64,000 nucleotides of DNA, taken from Roseiarcus sp963755075 (GTDB lineage Bacteria > Pseudomonadota > Alphaproteobacteria > Rhizobiales > Beijerinckiaceae). Both the position numbers and the translations under genes were made by a program. The stretch lies in NCBI GenBank assembly GCA_963755075.1, contig CAVWKL010000099.1, forward strand, positions 1 to 64,000. Reading direction: 5' to 3'. The notes beneath the pieces were generated by a model. That model ran no database searches. It worked only from the letters and a program-made list of their open reading frames with translations, and had not been told where the DNA came from. The stretch's first letter is position 1; each line of letters begins with the position of its first letter. This document shows, piece by piece, positions 18,934 through 26,956 of the stretch.

Positions 18934-19686
18934 CTATGCGCGCTCCACCCGCGCCCAGCCGTTCAGCCCGAGCCGCTCCTGCGGGAGATAGGCGGCCTTG
19001 TAGGCCATTTTCTTCGAGCCCTCGACCCAATAGCCGAGATAGACGTGCGGCAACCCGAGGCGGCGCGCCTTGTCAATATGGTCGAGGATCATGAACGCGC
19101 CGAGCGAACGGCGCTTCTCGGGGGGAGCGTAGAACGAATAGACCAGCGAAAGCCCGTCGCCGAGTCGGTCGGTGAGGCAGGCGCCGAGCAGGGCGCCCTC
19201 GCCGTGCGCGGCGACGAAGGCGCCGACGCCGCGCTGCCGATATTCGGTGAACATGGTGTCGATGTGGCTGTCTTCCACCATCATGGAATAGTCGAGCATC
19301 GACATGTCGGCCATGCCGCCGTCGGGATGGCGGGCGTCGAGATAGTCGCGAAACAAGGCGTATTGCTCGCCGGTCGGCTTGGCCGGCGCGACCTCGCCGA
19401 TGAGATCGGCGTTGGCGCGCAGGACGCGGCGCTGGCTGGCGCTCGGCGTGAATTCGTCGACGAGAACCCGGACGGAGACGCAGGCGCGGCAATTCTCGCA
19501 GGCCGGGCGGTAGGCGATGGTCTGCGAGCGGCGGAAGCCCGTCTGGGTCAGCGTGTCGTTGAGCGCGATCGCCCGCTTGCCGACGAGATGGGTGAACACC
19601 TTGCGCTCCAGCATGCCCGGCAGATACGGGCACGCGGAGGGGGCGGTCAGATAGAACTGCGGGGCGTCCCGAAATTCCCGCGTCAC
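18934..19686 (-). CDS. bpt: Aspartate/glutamate leucyltransferase (Ate/Bpt family)
   Basis: N-degron enzyme that transfers Leu (or Arg) from tRNA to proteins with N-terminal acidic residues, marking them for ClpAP. The N-terminus reads FYLTAPSACPYLPG followed by ERKVFTHLVG. A CENCRACVSVRV segment carries conserved Cys residues that in this family bind metal or a cluster. The C-terminal GNAT-like domain includes YLGYWVEGSKKMAYKAAYLP. The GTG at 19686, with AGGAG upstream, matches the usual start; the frame is open 30 bases further. About 250 residues, as usual. Convergent with sdaA. Confidence 0.93.
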   Translation of the reverse strand: MTREFRDAPQFYLTAPSACPYLPGMLERKVFTHLVGKRAIALNDTLTQTGFRRSQTIAYRPACENCRACVSVRVLVDEFTPSASQRRVLRANADLIGEVAPAKPTGEQYALFRDYLDARHPDGGMADMSMLDYSMMVEDSHIDTMFTEYRQRGVGAFVAAHGEGALLGACLTDRLGDGLSLVYSFYAPPEKRRSLGAFMILDHIDKARRLGLPHVYLGYWVEGSKKMAYKAAYLPQERLGLNGWARVERA

Positions 19687-19780
19687 GGTTTCGCACTCCT
19701 GAAGGCGCGGCGACAAAACGCAAGGCTAAATCGGATCGCGCCGGACGGGAATGGGCGGACGCAAAAATACTTTTGAAAAG

Positions 19781-20218
19781 TCACATCCGCCGGACCAGCG
19801 TCACGTCGGCGAGGATGTCGTGTAGGCAGCGTTTCTCCGAATCGATGAGGGAAACGAGGAAGACCGGCGGGAAAAACCAGCTGAAATAGAAAAACAGCGC
19901 ATGCGCGGCGGCGTTGATGAAGGGGACGCGCGCCCCGGTGTCGTGCACGCGCATTTCCAGGTCCATCGCGCGCATGCCCGGCGTCGCCATCTTCGCCCCC
20001 GAGGCGGTCAGCCCGTTGTAGAAGAAGGCGACGAGCGGAAAGAGCGGCGGCAGCAGAAATAGCGACAGCCCCAGCGTCAGGATCAGCAAGGCAAGCCAAA
20101 TCAGCCCGGCGAGGACGCTGACGAGGACGAGGTCGAGCGCGAGGGCGGCAATGCGGCGCGTGCGCACGCCGGCGAAGGCGTCGATGCGGAACGCCTGGGC
20201 GCTCGAAACATTGGACAT
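19781..20218 (-). CDS. RDD family membrane protein
   Basis: 145 residues starting at ATG 20218. An RDD-type domain with R(I)AALALDLVL in the first helix, a second hydrophobic segment (about 45-70) and the family stretch GAKMATPGMRAMDLEMRV, where small polar residues flank the membrane. The third helix FFYFSWFFPPVFLVSL precedes LHDILADVTLV. RDD proteins are small inner-membrane proteins, some of them transporters. It is followed by bpt on the same strand about 90 bases later. Function is unknown here. Confidence 0.82.
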   Translation of the reverse strand: MSNVSSAQAFRIDAFAGVRTRRIAALALDLVLVSVLAGLIWLALLILTLGLSLFLLPPLFPLVAFFYNGLTASGAKMATPGMRAMDLEMRVHDTGARVPFINAAAHALFFYFSWFFPPVFLVSLIDSEKRCLHDILADVTLVRRM

Positions 20219-20282
20219 GGCGGGCCTCCTCGAGGCTTCGCTTGAGCCTGGCCCGCACGATGTGGGGCGCGCGCCGGGCAAG

Positions 20283-21602
20283 TCAAGAGCGCGCTCCGAG
20301 CAGGCCTCCCGGCCGCAGCGCCAGGACGATGGCGAGCAGGCTGAACACCGCGACGTCGCGATAATCGATGGCGAAATAGGTCGACCACGCGGCTTCGAAG
20401 GCGCCGACGAGGAAGCCGCCGACGAAGGCGCCGGGGATCGAGCCGACGCCCCCGAGTATGGCGGCGATCAGCGCCTTGAGGCCGAGCGCGGTCGCCGCGC
20501 CGTAGCCGACCGAGCCGTAGTACATCGTCATGACATAGCCGGAGAGGCCGGCGAAGGCGCTGGCCAGCGCGAAGGTCTGGGCGAAGATCGCCCGCGGGTC
20601 GACGCCGAGGAGTTGGGCCTCGAACGGATCGTCGGCGTAGGCGCGCCAGCGCCGCCCGAAGCGGGTCCGATGCATGCCGAGAACCAGCGCGAGGCCGGCG
20701 ACAAGCGCGAAGCCGCCCGCCAGCAGCGCGTTGGGCGCGGTCGTGACGATGAAGTCGGCGGCGCGGGCGACGGCGAAGGGCGCGTTGAGGATCGGGTTGA
20801 CCCAATTGGGCCGATTGCCCTGCGTGAGGCGAAGGAATTCCTGCAAGAACAGCGCCAGGCCGATCGAGGCGATCAGCGCCTGCTGTCCGCTGGCGCGATG
20901 CAGCGGCTGAAAGACCCAGCGGCTCGAGGCGACGCCCCAAAAGGCGGCGCTGGCGGCGCCGAGGGTGAGCGCCACGCCAAGAATGGTCGCCGGCGCTTGG
21001 GCGGCGGTGAGAATTGCGCCGAGCGCCGCCGCGTAGCCGCCGACCGCCGCGATCTCTCCGAACGCCAGGTTGATCCGCCCGACGAGGCCGTAGACCAGCG
21101 AGTAGGCGGCCGCGAGCAGGGCGTAGACCGCCGCCAGCGGCAGGCCGTTGATCGCCTGCTGCAGGGCGTAGGCGAGGGGGGGCGCAAGCGACGGCAAGCC
21201 GGCGACGTCGCCGAGCGGCGCCGGGTCGGCGGCGCGCGCGTCGGACGTCCCCAGCCAGAAGCGGATCAGCATATAGAGCCGGCCGTCCGAAAGCGGCCCG
21301 TCGTCGGTCGTCAGGCCGACCAGATCGTCGGCGCGTCGCGGACGTCCCCGCGCCTTGAATCGACATTCGGCGAAGCGCGTCCGCGCCGGCGCGTCGAGGC
21401 CGCCGAGGCGATAGTCGACGCGCAGGCCGCGCCCGTCGGGGAATTCGCTCTGCTTCAGGACGGTGACGATGGCGTCCGGCGGCGCCAACGCCGGCAGCGC
21501 CATGCGGCACAGTCGCGCCTGGTCGGTTTCGACGAGGGTCGCGCAGCCCGCGAGCCCGAGGGCGGCGAGCGCGGCGAGGGCGATGCGGCTCCGGCGCGTC
21601 AC
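20283..21602 (-). CDS. livH: LivH-type branched-chain amino acid ABC permease with lipoprotein-like N-terminal extension
   Basis: 439 residues. Residues about 150-439 are a typical LivH permease (INGLPLAAVYALLAAAYSLVYGLVGRINLAFGEIAAVGGY, then LGGVGSIPGAFVGGFLVG and the C-terminal LRPGGLLG). The first 140 residues differ: a signal peptide ending LGLAGC (lipobox-like) and a small Cys-containing domain (ETDQARLCRMALPAL, RTRFAECRF). The start is GTG 21602, overlapping the CGNR gene stop by GTGA, so the two are coupled. The extension should be periplasmic and might assist substrate capture. livM, livG and livF are not nearby. Confidence 0.85.
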   Translation of the reverse strand: MTRRSRIALAALAALGLAGCATLVETDQARLCRMALPALAPPDAIVTVLKQSEFPDGRGLRVDYRLGGLDAPARTRFAECRFKARGRPRRADDLVGLTTDDGPLSDGRLYMLIRFWLGTSDARAADPAPLGDVAGLPSLAPPLAYALQQAINGLPLAAVYALLAAAYSLVYGLVGRINLAFGEIAAVGGYAAALGAILTAAQAPATILGVALTLGAASAAFWGVASSRWVFQPLHRASGQQALIASIGLALFLQEFLRLTQGNRPNWVNPILNAPFAVARAADFIVTTAPNALLAGGFALVAGLALVLGMHRTRFGRRWRAYADDPFEAQLLGVDPRAIFAQTFALASAFAGLSGYVMTMYYGSVGYGAATALGLKALIAAILGGVGSIPGAFVGGFLVGAFEAAWSTYFAIDYRDVAVFSLLAIVLALRPGGLLGARS

Positions 21603-22237
21603 GCGAGCCGACCGCGCGCGGCGAAGCGCCTCTGCTTGGCCCGGTTGCCGCAGACTTCCATCTCGCACCAGCGGCGACGCCGGTTCTTGGTTTCGTCGTA
21701 GAACAGCCAGCCGCAGGCGCGGCCGGCGCATTGCTTGACGCGCGACAGATCGCCCTGCGAAAGCAATGCGACCGCGGAAAGAGCAATCGGTCCGAGCGCA
21801 GCCTCGGCGGGGAAAGCGCGCAACGGCCAGCGCCATGCGTAGCGTTCGCCTGACGGCGCCAGCGCGCCGCGGGCCAAAGCGCGGGCGTGGAACGCGGTCA
21901 AATCGGACATCGGGCGCTCCGGCGCCGACGCGCCGAGCGCGATGGCGCGGAAAATCTCGCCGATGTCTTCGCGCAGCCGCTTGGCGCGCGCCAGCAGGGC
22001 GGCGGCGAATTCCGCTTTCGCGGCGGCCTCGGCGCGCAGCCATCCCGCCTCGTCGGGCGCCAGCGCGCCGGCGTGTTGCAGCCAGTCGGCGATGTGTCGG
22101 GCCTCGCGCAAGTGGTCGCGATGGGTAGCGTCGCCGCGGCCGGATTCGGTGTTGACGAAATCGAGCGCGAGCGCGCCGCCGACGAGGGGCAGGGAGCCCG
22201 CGCGGGATTCGGGCGCCGAGGGCAAAATAACCGTCAT
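21599..22237 (-). CDS. CGNR zinc-finger transcriptional regulator (ABATE domain)
   Basis: 212 residues. The N-terminal ABATE domain begins LPLVGGALALDFVNTE. The C-terminal zinc finger has C..CGWLFYDETKNRRRRWCEMEVCGNRAK, with the motif CGNR that names the family and three further cysteines for zinc binding. Members are stress- or ligand-responsive regulators. It lies just upstream of and overlapping the LivH gene, and divergent from the livK-like gene, so it probably controls this transporter set. The shared intergenic region is only 74 bases and contains repeated TAACC/GGTTA half-sites. Confidence 0.88.
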   Translation of the reverse strand: MTVILPSAPESRAGSLPLVGGALALDFVNTESGRGDATHRDHLREARHIADWLQHAGALAPDEAGWLRAEAAAKAEFAAALLARAKRLREDIGEIFRAIALGASAPERPMSDLTAFHARALARGALAPSGERYAWRWPLRAFPAEAALGPIALSAVALLSQGDLSRVKQCAGRACGWLFYDETKNRRRRWCEMEVCGNRAKQRRFAARGRLA

Positions 22238-22309
22238 TACGACCTTTACAGGTTATCACAATCCCGTTAGCTTCACCGCTCTAACCGATTATCGTGGTTT
22301 AGGAGGTTA
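22227..22309. promoter_or_regulatory. Divergent CGNR/livK promoter region with repeated TAACC half-sites
   Basis: TAACC or its complement occurs at 22228-22232, 22251-22255, 22282-22286 and 22305-22309. The first two form an inverted pair ATAACC(18 nt)GGTTAT spanning the CGNR start. The last overlaps the livK ribosome site. Candidate regulator sites, unproven. Confidence 0.3.
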
Positions 22310-22311
22310 GC

Positions 22312-23427
22312 ATGAAATCGGCCATATTCAAAAGCTTACCGCTGGTCGCCGCGCTTGTCTTTGCCGGCGCCGCGCAGGCGCAAGTCAAGATCGGCGTCGC
22401 CGGTCCGATCACCGGCGCCAACGCTTCGTTCGGCGCGCAGTTGACCGAGGGGGTGAGCCAGGCCGCCGAGGACATCAACGCCGCCGGCGGCATCCTCGGC
22501 CAGAAAATCGAAATCGAGCAAGGCGACGACGTCTCCGATCCCAAGCAGGGCGTCTCTGTCGCCAACAAGTTCGTCGGCGACGGCGTCAAGTTCGTCGTCG
22601 GCCACTTCAACTCCGGCGTGACCATTCCCGCCTCCGAAGTCTATGCCGACAATGGCGTGCTCTTCATCACGCCCTCCGCCACCAACCCCAAGGTCACCGA
22701 ACGCGGCCTGTGGGACGCCTTCCGCACGTGCGGCCGCGACGACCAGCAGGGCAAGCTGTGGGCCGACCTGGCGCTGACCAAACTCAAGGACGCCAAGATC
22801 GCCATCGTCCACGACAAGACCCCCTACGGCCAAGGCCTCGCCGACGCCGCCAAGGGCTTCATGAACGCCGGCGGCAAGAAGGAAGTCCTCTACGAAGGGG
22901 TCAACGTCGGCGAGAAGGATTATTCGGCGATCGTCTCGAAGATCAAGGCTTCGGGCGCCGACTATCTCATGTGGGGCGGGCTGCACACCGAAGGCGGCCT
23001 GATCGTGCGCCAGATGCGCGATCAGGGCATGAAGACCATCATGATCTCCGGCGACGGCATCACCGACACGGAATTCGCCTCGATCGGCGGCCCCGGCGTC
23101 GAGGGCACGCTGATGTCGTTCGGCCCCGAGCCGCGCAACAATCCCAACGCCAAGGACGCCGTCGCCGCGTTCAAAGCCAAGGGTTTCGAGCCGCAGGGGT
23201 ACACGCTCTATTCCTACGCCGCCATGCAAATCTTCAAGCAGGCGGCGGAGCAGGCGAAGTCGCTCGATCCGCATAAGGTCGCCGAGGTCATGCATTCCGG
23301 CGTCGCATTCAAGACGGTGATCGGCGACATCGCCTACGACAAGAAGGGCGACCGCACCACCGTCGACTATGTCTGGTACGTGTGGAAGAAGCAGCCCGAC
23401 GGCAAAATCAACTTCGAACAATTGTGA
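22312..23427 (+). CDS. livK: Branched-chain amino acid ABC transporter substrate-binding protein
   Basis: 371 residues of the LivK/Peripla_BP_6 family. A 22-23 residue signal peptide ends AGAAQAQ. The mature start VKIGVAGPITGANASFGAQLTEGVSQAAEDINAAGG is the family pattern, and VHDKTPYGQGLAD, GGLHTEGGLIVRQMRDQG and SYAAMQIFKQA follow. It binds a branched-chain amino acid or related ligand in the periplasm and delivers it to LivHM-FG. The ribosome site TAGGAGG precedes ATG 22312. Divergent from the CGNR regulator and the LivH-type permease, so these probably form one uptake system with the ATPases encoded elsewhere. Confidence 0.93.
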   Translation: MKSAIFKSLPLVAALVFAGAAQAQVKIGVAGPITGANASFGAQLTEGVSQAAEDINAAGGILGQKIEIEQGDDVSDPKQGVSVANKFVGDGVKFVVGHFNSGVTIPASEVYADNGVLFITPSATNPKVTERGLWDAFRTCGRDDQQGKLWADLALTKLKDAKIAIVHDKTPYGQGLADAAKGFMNAGGKKEVLYEGVNVGEKDYSAIVSKIKASGADYLMWGGLHTEGGLIVRQMRDQGMKTIMISGDGITDTEFASIGGPGVEGTLMSFGPEPRNNPNAKDAVAAFKAKGFEPQGYTLYSYAAMQIFKQAAEQAKSLDPHKVAEVMHSGVAFKTVIGDIAYDKKGDRTTVDYVWYVWKKQPDGKINFEQL

Positions 23428-23463
23428 GCGGCCGGCGAAGCGCGCTTTTCGCCAAGGGTGAAA

Positions 23464-23499
23464 GCCGCCGCCGCTAGGGACGAGGGTCCCTGCGGCGGC
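23464..23499. terminator. Hairpin between convergent livK and ppk2
   Basis: An inverted repeat (gccgccgc..agggac-gag-ggtccct..gcggcggc) spans 36 bases, with a perfect inner part and a GC outer stem. It lies 36 bases after livK and 85 bases beyond the ppk2 stop. There is no clear T-tract; a bidirectional termination role is likely from position. Confidence 0.5.
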
Positions 23500-23583
23500 C
23501 AACCGGCGTCGAAGCGATGGCCGTGCGGGCGCATCGGAATTCCCCGCGCCCGCGATCCTTTTCTCTTGCGAGCGCGCGCCGCC

Positions 23584-24531
23584 TCACGTCTTGACCGCGA
23601 CCCCCGCATAGAGGTCGGGAACATACATCGCTTTGGGGATGGGTCCGCGAAGGTAATTCGGGTTGTGCACCCGCTCGGGCAGAACCGGATTTTCGTGGGG
23701 GATTTCTTCGTACGAGATTTGGGCCAAGAGGTGGGCGATGCAATTCAGCCTCGAGCGCTTCTTGTCCACGGCCTCGACGATCCACCACGGCGCCTCGGGG
23801 ATGTGGGTTTTCTCCAGCATCGTCTCCTTGGCGACGGTGTATTGCTCCCAGCGGCGGCGCGACTCGAGGTCCATCGGACTGAGCTTCCATTGCTTCAAGT
23901 GATCGTGGATGCGCATCATGAAACGCAGGTGCTGTTCGTCGTCGGTGATGGAAAACCAATATTTGATCAGGATGATGCCCGACCGCGCCAACATCCGCTC
24001 GAATTCGGGAACGGAATGGAAGAACTCGTCGTATTCCTCCTGGGTGCAAAAACCCATGACGCGTTCGACGCCCGCCCGATTGTACCAGCTGCGGTCGAAC
24101 AGGACGATTTCCCCTCCGGCGGGCAGGTGCGGCACGTAACGCTGGAAATACCATTGGCTGCGCTCGCGTTCGCTCGGCGCCGGCAGGGCGACGACGCGAC
24201 AGACCCGAGGGTTCAGGCGCTGCGTGATCCGCTTGATCACGCCGCCCTTGCCGGCGGCGTCGCGTCCTTCGAACAGAACGACGACCTTCAGCTTCTTGTG
24301 CACGACCCAGTCCTGCAGTTTGACGAGTTCCCCCTGCAGGCGCAGCAGCTCGCGAAAATAAAATCGGCGCTCGATGGTTTCACGCTCGGCATGATCGGCG
24401 ACATCGCCCAGCAGCGCGGCGAGCGAATCGTCGTCGATCTCCATCTCCAACTCTTCGTCTAAACTGTCGACCAGTTCGCCGTGGATGCGCCGATAGAGCG
24501 CGCCCTTTGGTTTCGTTTCGTCCGCGCTCAT
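23584..24531 (-). CDS. ppk2: Polyphosphate kinase 2
   Basis: 315 residues of the PPK2 family, which moves phosphate between polyphosphate and nucleotides. Walker A-like VLFEGRDAAGKGGVIKRITQRLNPR and Walker B-like EIVLFDRSWYNRAGVERVMGF are intact, as is the lid region with SITDDEQHLRFMMRIHD. An acidic N-terminal lead (DEELEMEIDDDS) precedes the domain. The start is ATG 24531, with GGAGGAAG just upstream. Nucleotide preference (GDP or ADP) is not readable by eye. The PHA synthase gene elsewhere in the window suggests a storage-polymer lifestyle. Confidence 0.94.
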   Translation of the reverse strand: MSADETKPKGALYRRIHGELVDSLDEELEMEIDDDSLAALLGDVADHAERETIERRFYFRELLRLQGELVKLQDWVVHKKLKVVVLFEGRDAAGKGGVIKRITQRLNPRVCRVVALPAPSERERSQWYFQRYVPHLPAGGEIVLFDRSWYNRAGVERVMGFCTQEEYDEFFHSVPEFERMLARSGIILIKYWFSITDDEQHLRFMMRIHDHLKQWKLSPMDLESRRRWEQYTVAKETMLEKTHIPEAPWWIVEAVDKKRSRLNCIAHLLAQISYEEIPHENPVLPERVHNPNYLRGPIPKAMYVPDLYAGVAVKT

Positions 24532-24720
24532 GTCGAGCTTCCTCCGATCGGGCCATTCGGCTGGCCGGGTTGAATTATCAACAACTCGGGAACACGGATA
24601 GGACGGATTCGCGACAGTTTGGCGGCAGGCGCCCACGGCGCCGTTCCGTTCGCCCGACCTGCGCAAGCGCCGCCGCGCGCCCCCAAGCGCGGCGGGGGAA
24701 GGCGGCGCCGCCGGGGAAGG

Positions 24721-24778
24721 TTGACAGGTTTCCACCGGGATTGTATCGTTTCATTGTATCGTTTCATCAGAACGTTTC
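24721..24778 (+). promoter_or_regulatory. lacI-type gene promoter with triple 13-bp tandem repeat
   Basis: TTGACA at 24721-24726 and TATCGT at 24744-24749 are separated by 17 bases. Overlapping the -10 box is attgtatcgtttc, repeated exactly at 24740-24752 and 24753-24765, with a degraded third copy at 24766-24778 (atcagaacgtttc). The last repeat ends 13 bases before the regulator start. Arrangement suggests autorepression by cooperative binding. Confidence 0.6.
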
Positions 24779-24791
24779 CTAGAAGCGGCAG

Positions 24792-25865
24792 ATGGCCAAA
24801 ATCGGTGACGTCGCCAAACGCGCCGGAGTCTCCGTGGGCAGCGTTTCGCGCGTGATCAACGATCATCCGTCGGTGAGCCCGGCGACCCGCGAGCGAGTCG
24901 AGCGCGCCGTTCGCGAACTCGGCTATGTTCCGAACGCGATCGCCGGCAGTCTGCGCAGTCGGCGCAGCAAAATGGTCGGTCTGATCATTCCCGATGTGAC
25001 GAATCCGTTTTTCGGCGAGCTCGCATTGCACGTCGAGCGATCCGCCAGGGCGGCCGGATACAATGTCATCCTCGGGAATTCGGATAATTCGGTTGACCAG
25101 CAACGGTACTATCTGCACGCGCTCGCCGTGCGTCGCGTTGACGGCATTATCCTTGTGCCGGCGAACGAGATCAGCCCCTCCTTCGAATTCGCAATCCCGG
25201 TTGTCGGCGTCGATCGCGAGGTCGGCGGATACCCGTTCGTCGCAAGCGATAACCGGGCTGGAGCGAAAAGCGCGATCGAGTATCTGCGCTTGTTGGGTCA
25301 TCAGTTGATTGCCTGCGTTTCCGGCCCAAAAGGCCTGCCGGCCGCCCAGGAGCGACGCAAAGGTTACGAGGACGTCGCGCTGCCCATTCTTCGATCGACG
25401 GGCGCGGATCCCTCGCAGTACATTGTTTCCGCCGACTTCAGCTACGACTCGGGCTATGCGGCGGCCCGGATCCTTTTGGAGGCGACGCCCCGGCCGACGG
25501 CGATCTTCGCCAGTTCCGACCAGCAGGCGATTGGCGTATTGCGAGCCGCCGCCGATCTTGGTCTGGCGGCGCCGCGCGATCTCTCGATTGTCGGCTTCGA
25601 CGACATTCCGCTCGCCAATCTGGTCACGCCGCGCCTGACCACGGTGGGACAGCCGGTCGCGGAAATTGGCGTTCTCGCGATGCAACTCTTGCTTGACCTC
25701 CTCGCCGGAGTCGCGGCCCCGCGTCCACGCCGTCACCGCTTGGCGACCTCATTGCAGATACGACAGTCTTGTGCGCCTCCGCATGCAGATGGTGCTGCTT
25801 TGCGCCGGCAAGACCAGGAAGCTTCCTTGCAAAATACGTTACAGGAGGAAAAGCAGGAAGTTTAG
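24792..25865 (+). CDS. LacI-family transcriptional regulator of a sugar ABC operon
   Basis: 357 residues. The N-terminal LacI helix-turn-helix is KIGDVAKRAGVSVGSVSRVIND, with the hinge helix at PNAIAGSLRSRRS. A periplasmic-binding-protein-like sensor domain follows (VGLIIPDVTNPFFGELALHVE, DNRAGAKSAIEYL, SIVGFDDIPLANLVTPRLTTV). It is the first gene of the operon with a CUT2 sugar transporter, 44 bases before the binding-protein gene, so it should repress the set until sugar binds. The C-terminal tail after IRQSC (about 30 residues) is longer than usual and polar. Confidence 0.93.
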   Translation: MAKIGDVAKRAGVSVGSVSRVINDHPSVSPATRERVERAVRELGYVPNAIAGSLRSRRSKMVGLIIPDVTNPFFGELALHVERSARAAGYNVILGNSDNSVDQQRYYLHALAVRRVDGIILVPANEISPSFEFAIPVVGVDREVGGYPFVASDNRAGAKSAIEYLRLLGHQLIACVSGPKGLPAAQERRKGYEDVALPILRSTGADPSQYIVSADFSYDSGYAAARILLEATPRPTAIFASSDQQAIGVLRAAADLGLAAPRDLSIVGFDDIPLANLVTPRLTTVGQPVAEIGVLAMQLLLDLLAGVAAPRPRRHRLATSLQIRQSCAPPHADGAALRRQDQEASLQNTLQEEKQEV

Positions 25866-25909
25866 TATGTGTGAACGACTGGAAAACGATAAGATATAGG
25901 GGAGAAAAA

Positions 25910-26887
25910 ATGGCTAGGATGGAACAATTGTTGACGGGCGGGCGCGCCACGCGCCGCCAGTTCGTTTTGGCGAGCGCGGTCGGTTCAGTCGCGCTTTTGG
26001 CCGGGGGCGTTTCACCAGCATTCTCAGCGGCGAAGCCGAAAATCGGCTTGGTGATGAAGTCGCTGGCCAACGAGTTCTTCAAGCAGATGGAGGCCGGCGC
26101 CGAAGAATACGCTGCAAAGAACGCCGACAAGTTCGACTTCAAAGCCGTCGGCATGAAAGATGAACGTGACTTCGCCGCGCAAGTGGACGCCGTCGAGAAC
26201 TTCGTCACCCAAAAGTACGACATCATCGTGGTGGCGCCGGCGGACTCGAAGGCGATGGTCACGCCGCTGGCCAAAGCGGTGAAGGCCGGCGTGGCTGTGA
26301 TCAACATCGATGTCGAGTTGGACAAGGACGCCAAGACGGCGGCGGGGATCGACCTCGCGTTTTTTGGTCCCGACAACCGGGCCGGCGCCAAATTGGCGGG
26401 CGATGCGCTGGCGAAGGCGCTCGGCCCAGGCGGCAAGGTCGTCATCCTCGAGGGAAATCCGGAGGCCGACAACGCCCAGCAGCGCAAGAAGGGCTTTGAC
26501 GACGCGGTGAGCGCCGGCAAGCTGCAGCTTCTCGACAGCAAGACCGCGCATTGGGAGACGGAGGAAGCCAACACCCTGATGACGAACTTCCTGACCCAAT
26601 ATCACGATATCCAAGGCGTCATGGCGGCCAACGATTCGATGGCGCTGGGCGTCGTCAAGGCGCTTGATTCGGCCGGCAAGAGCGGGCAGATCAAGGTTGT
26701 CGGGTTCGACAACATTCCGGCGGTGCAGCCGTTGATCAAGGGCGGCAAGATGCTGGCCACCATCGAGCAATACGGCGCGCAAATGGCGGTGCTGGGAATC
26801 GGCTATGGGCTTCGGCAGTTGGCGGGGGAGAAATTCACCGGCTGGGTCAAGACCGACATCAAGTTGGTCACCGCCGCCGATCTCTAA
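25910..26887 (+). CDS. CUT2-family sugar ABC transporter substrate-binding protein (Tat signal)
   Basis: 325 residues of the ribose/xylose-binding Peripla_BP_4 type. The signal has a twin-arginine motif TRRQFVLAS followed by a hydrophobic stretch and cleavage near AFSA, so export folded by Tat is likely. The core reads KIGLVMKSLANEFFKQMEAGAEEYA, then IIVVAPADSKAMVTPL, FFGPDNRAGAKLAG, MAANDSMALGVVKAL and VVGFDNIPAVQPLI. The start is ATG 25910 with GGGGAGAA upstream. Its genes for ATPase and permease follow. The sugar cannot be named with confidence. Confidence 0.92.
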   Translation: MARMEQLLTGGRATRRQFVLASAVGSVALLAGGVSPAFSAAKPKIGLVMKSLANEFFKQMEAGAEEYAAKNADKFDFKAVGMKDERDFAAQVDAVENFVTQKYDIIVVAPADSKAMVTPLAKAVKAGVAVINIDVELDKDAKTAAGIDLAFFGPDNRAGAKLAGDALAKALGPGGKVVILEGNPEADNAQQRKKGFDDAVSAGKLQLLDSKTAHWETEEANTLMTNFLTQYHDIQGVMAANDSMALGVVKALDSAGKSGQIKVVGFDNIPAVQPLIKGGKMLATIEQYGAQMAVLGIGYGLRQLAGEKFTGWVKTDIKLVTAADL

Positions 26888-26919
26888 GCACGCTTTTTGT
26901 TGCGGCTCGTAAGACACTT

Positions 26920-26951
26920 GAAGGGCGCGCGCGGCTCGCGCCCTTCCTTTT
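26920..26951 (+). terminator. Hairpin between binding-protein and ATPase genes
   Basis: gaagggcgcg-cgcggct-cgcgcccttc: perfect 10-bp stem with a 7-nt loop, followed by CTTTT. It resembles a Rho-independent terminator inside the operon. It would allow partial readthrough and also stabilise the 3' end of the binding-protein mRNA, which is normally needed in excess. Confidence 0.75.
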
Positions 26952-26956
26952 GAGGT

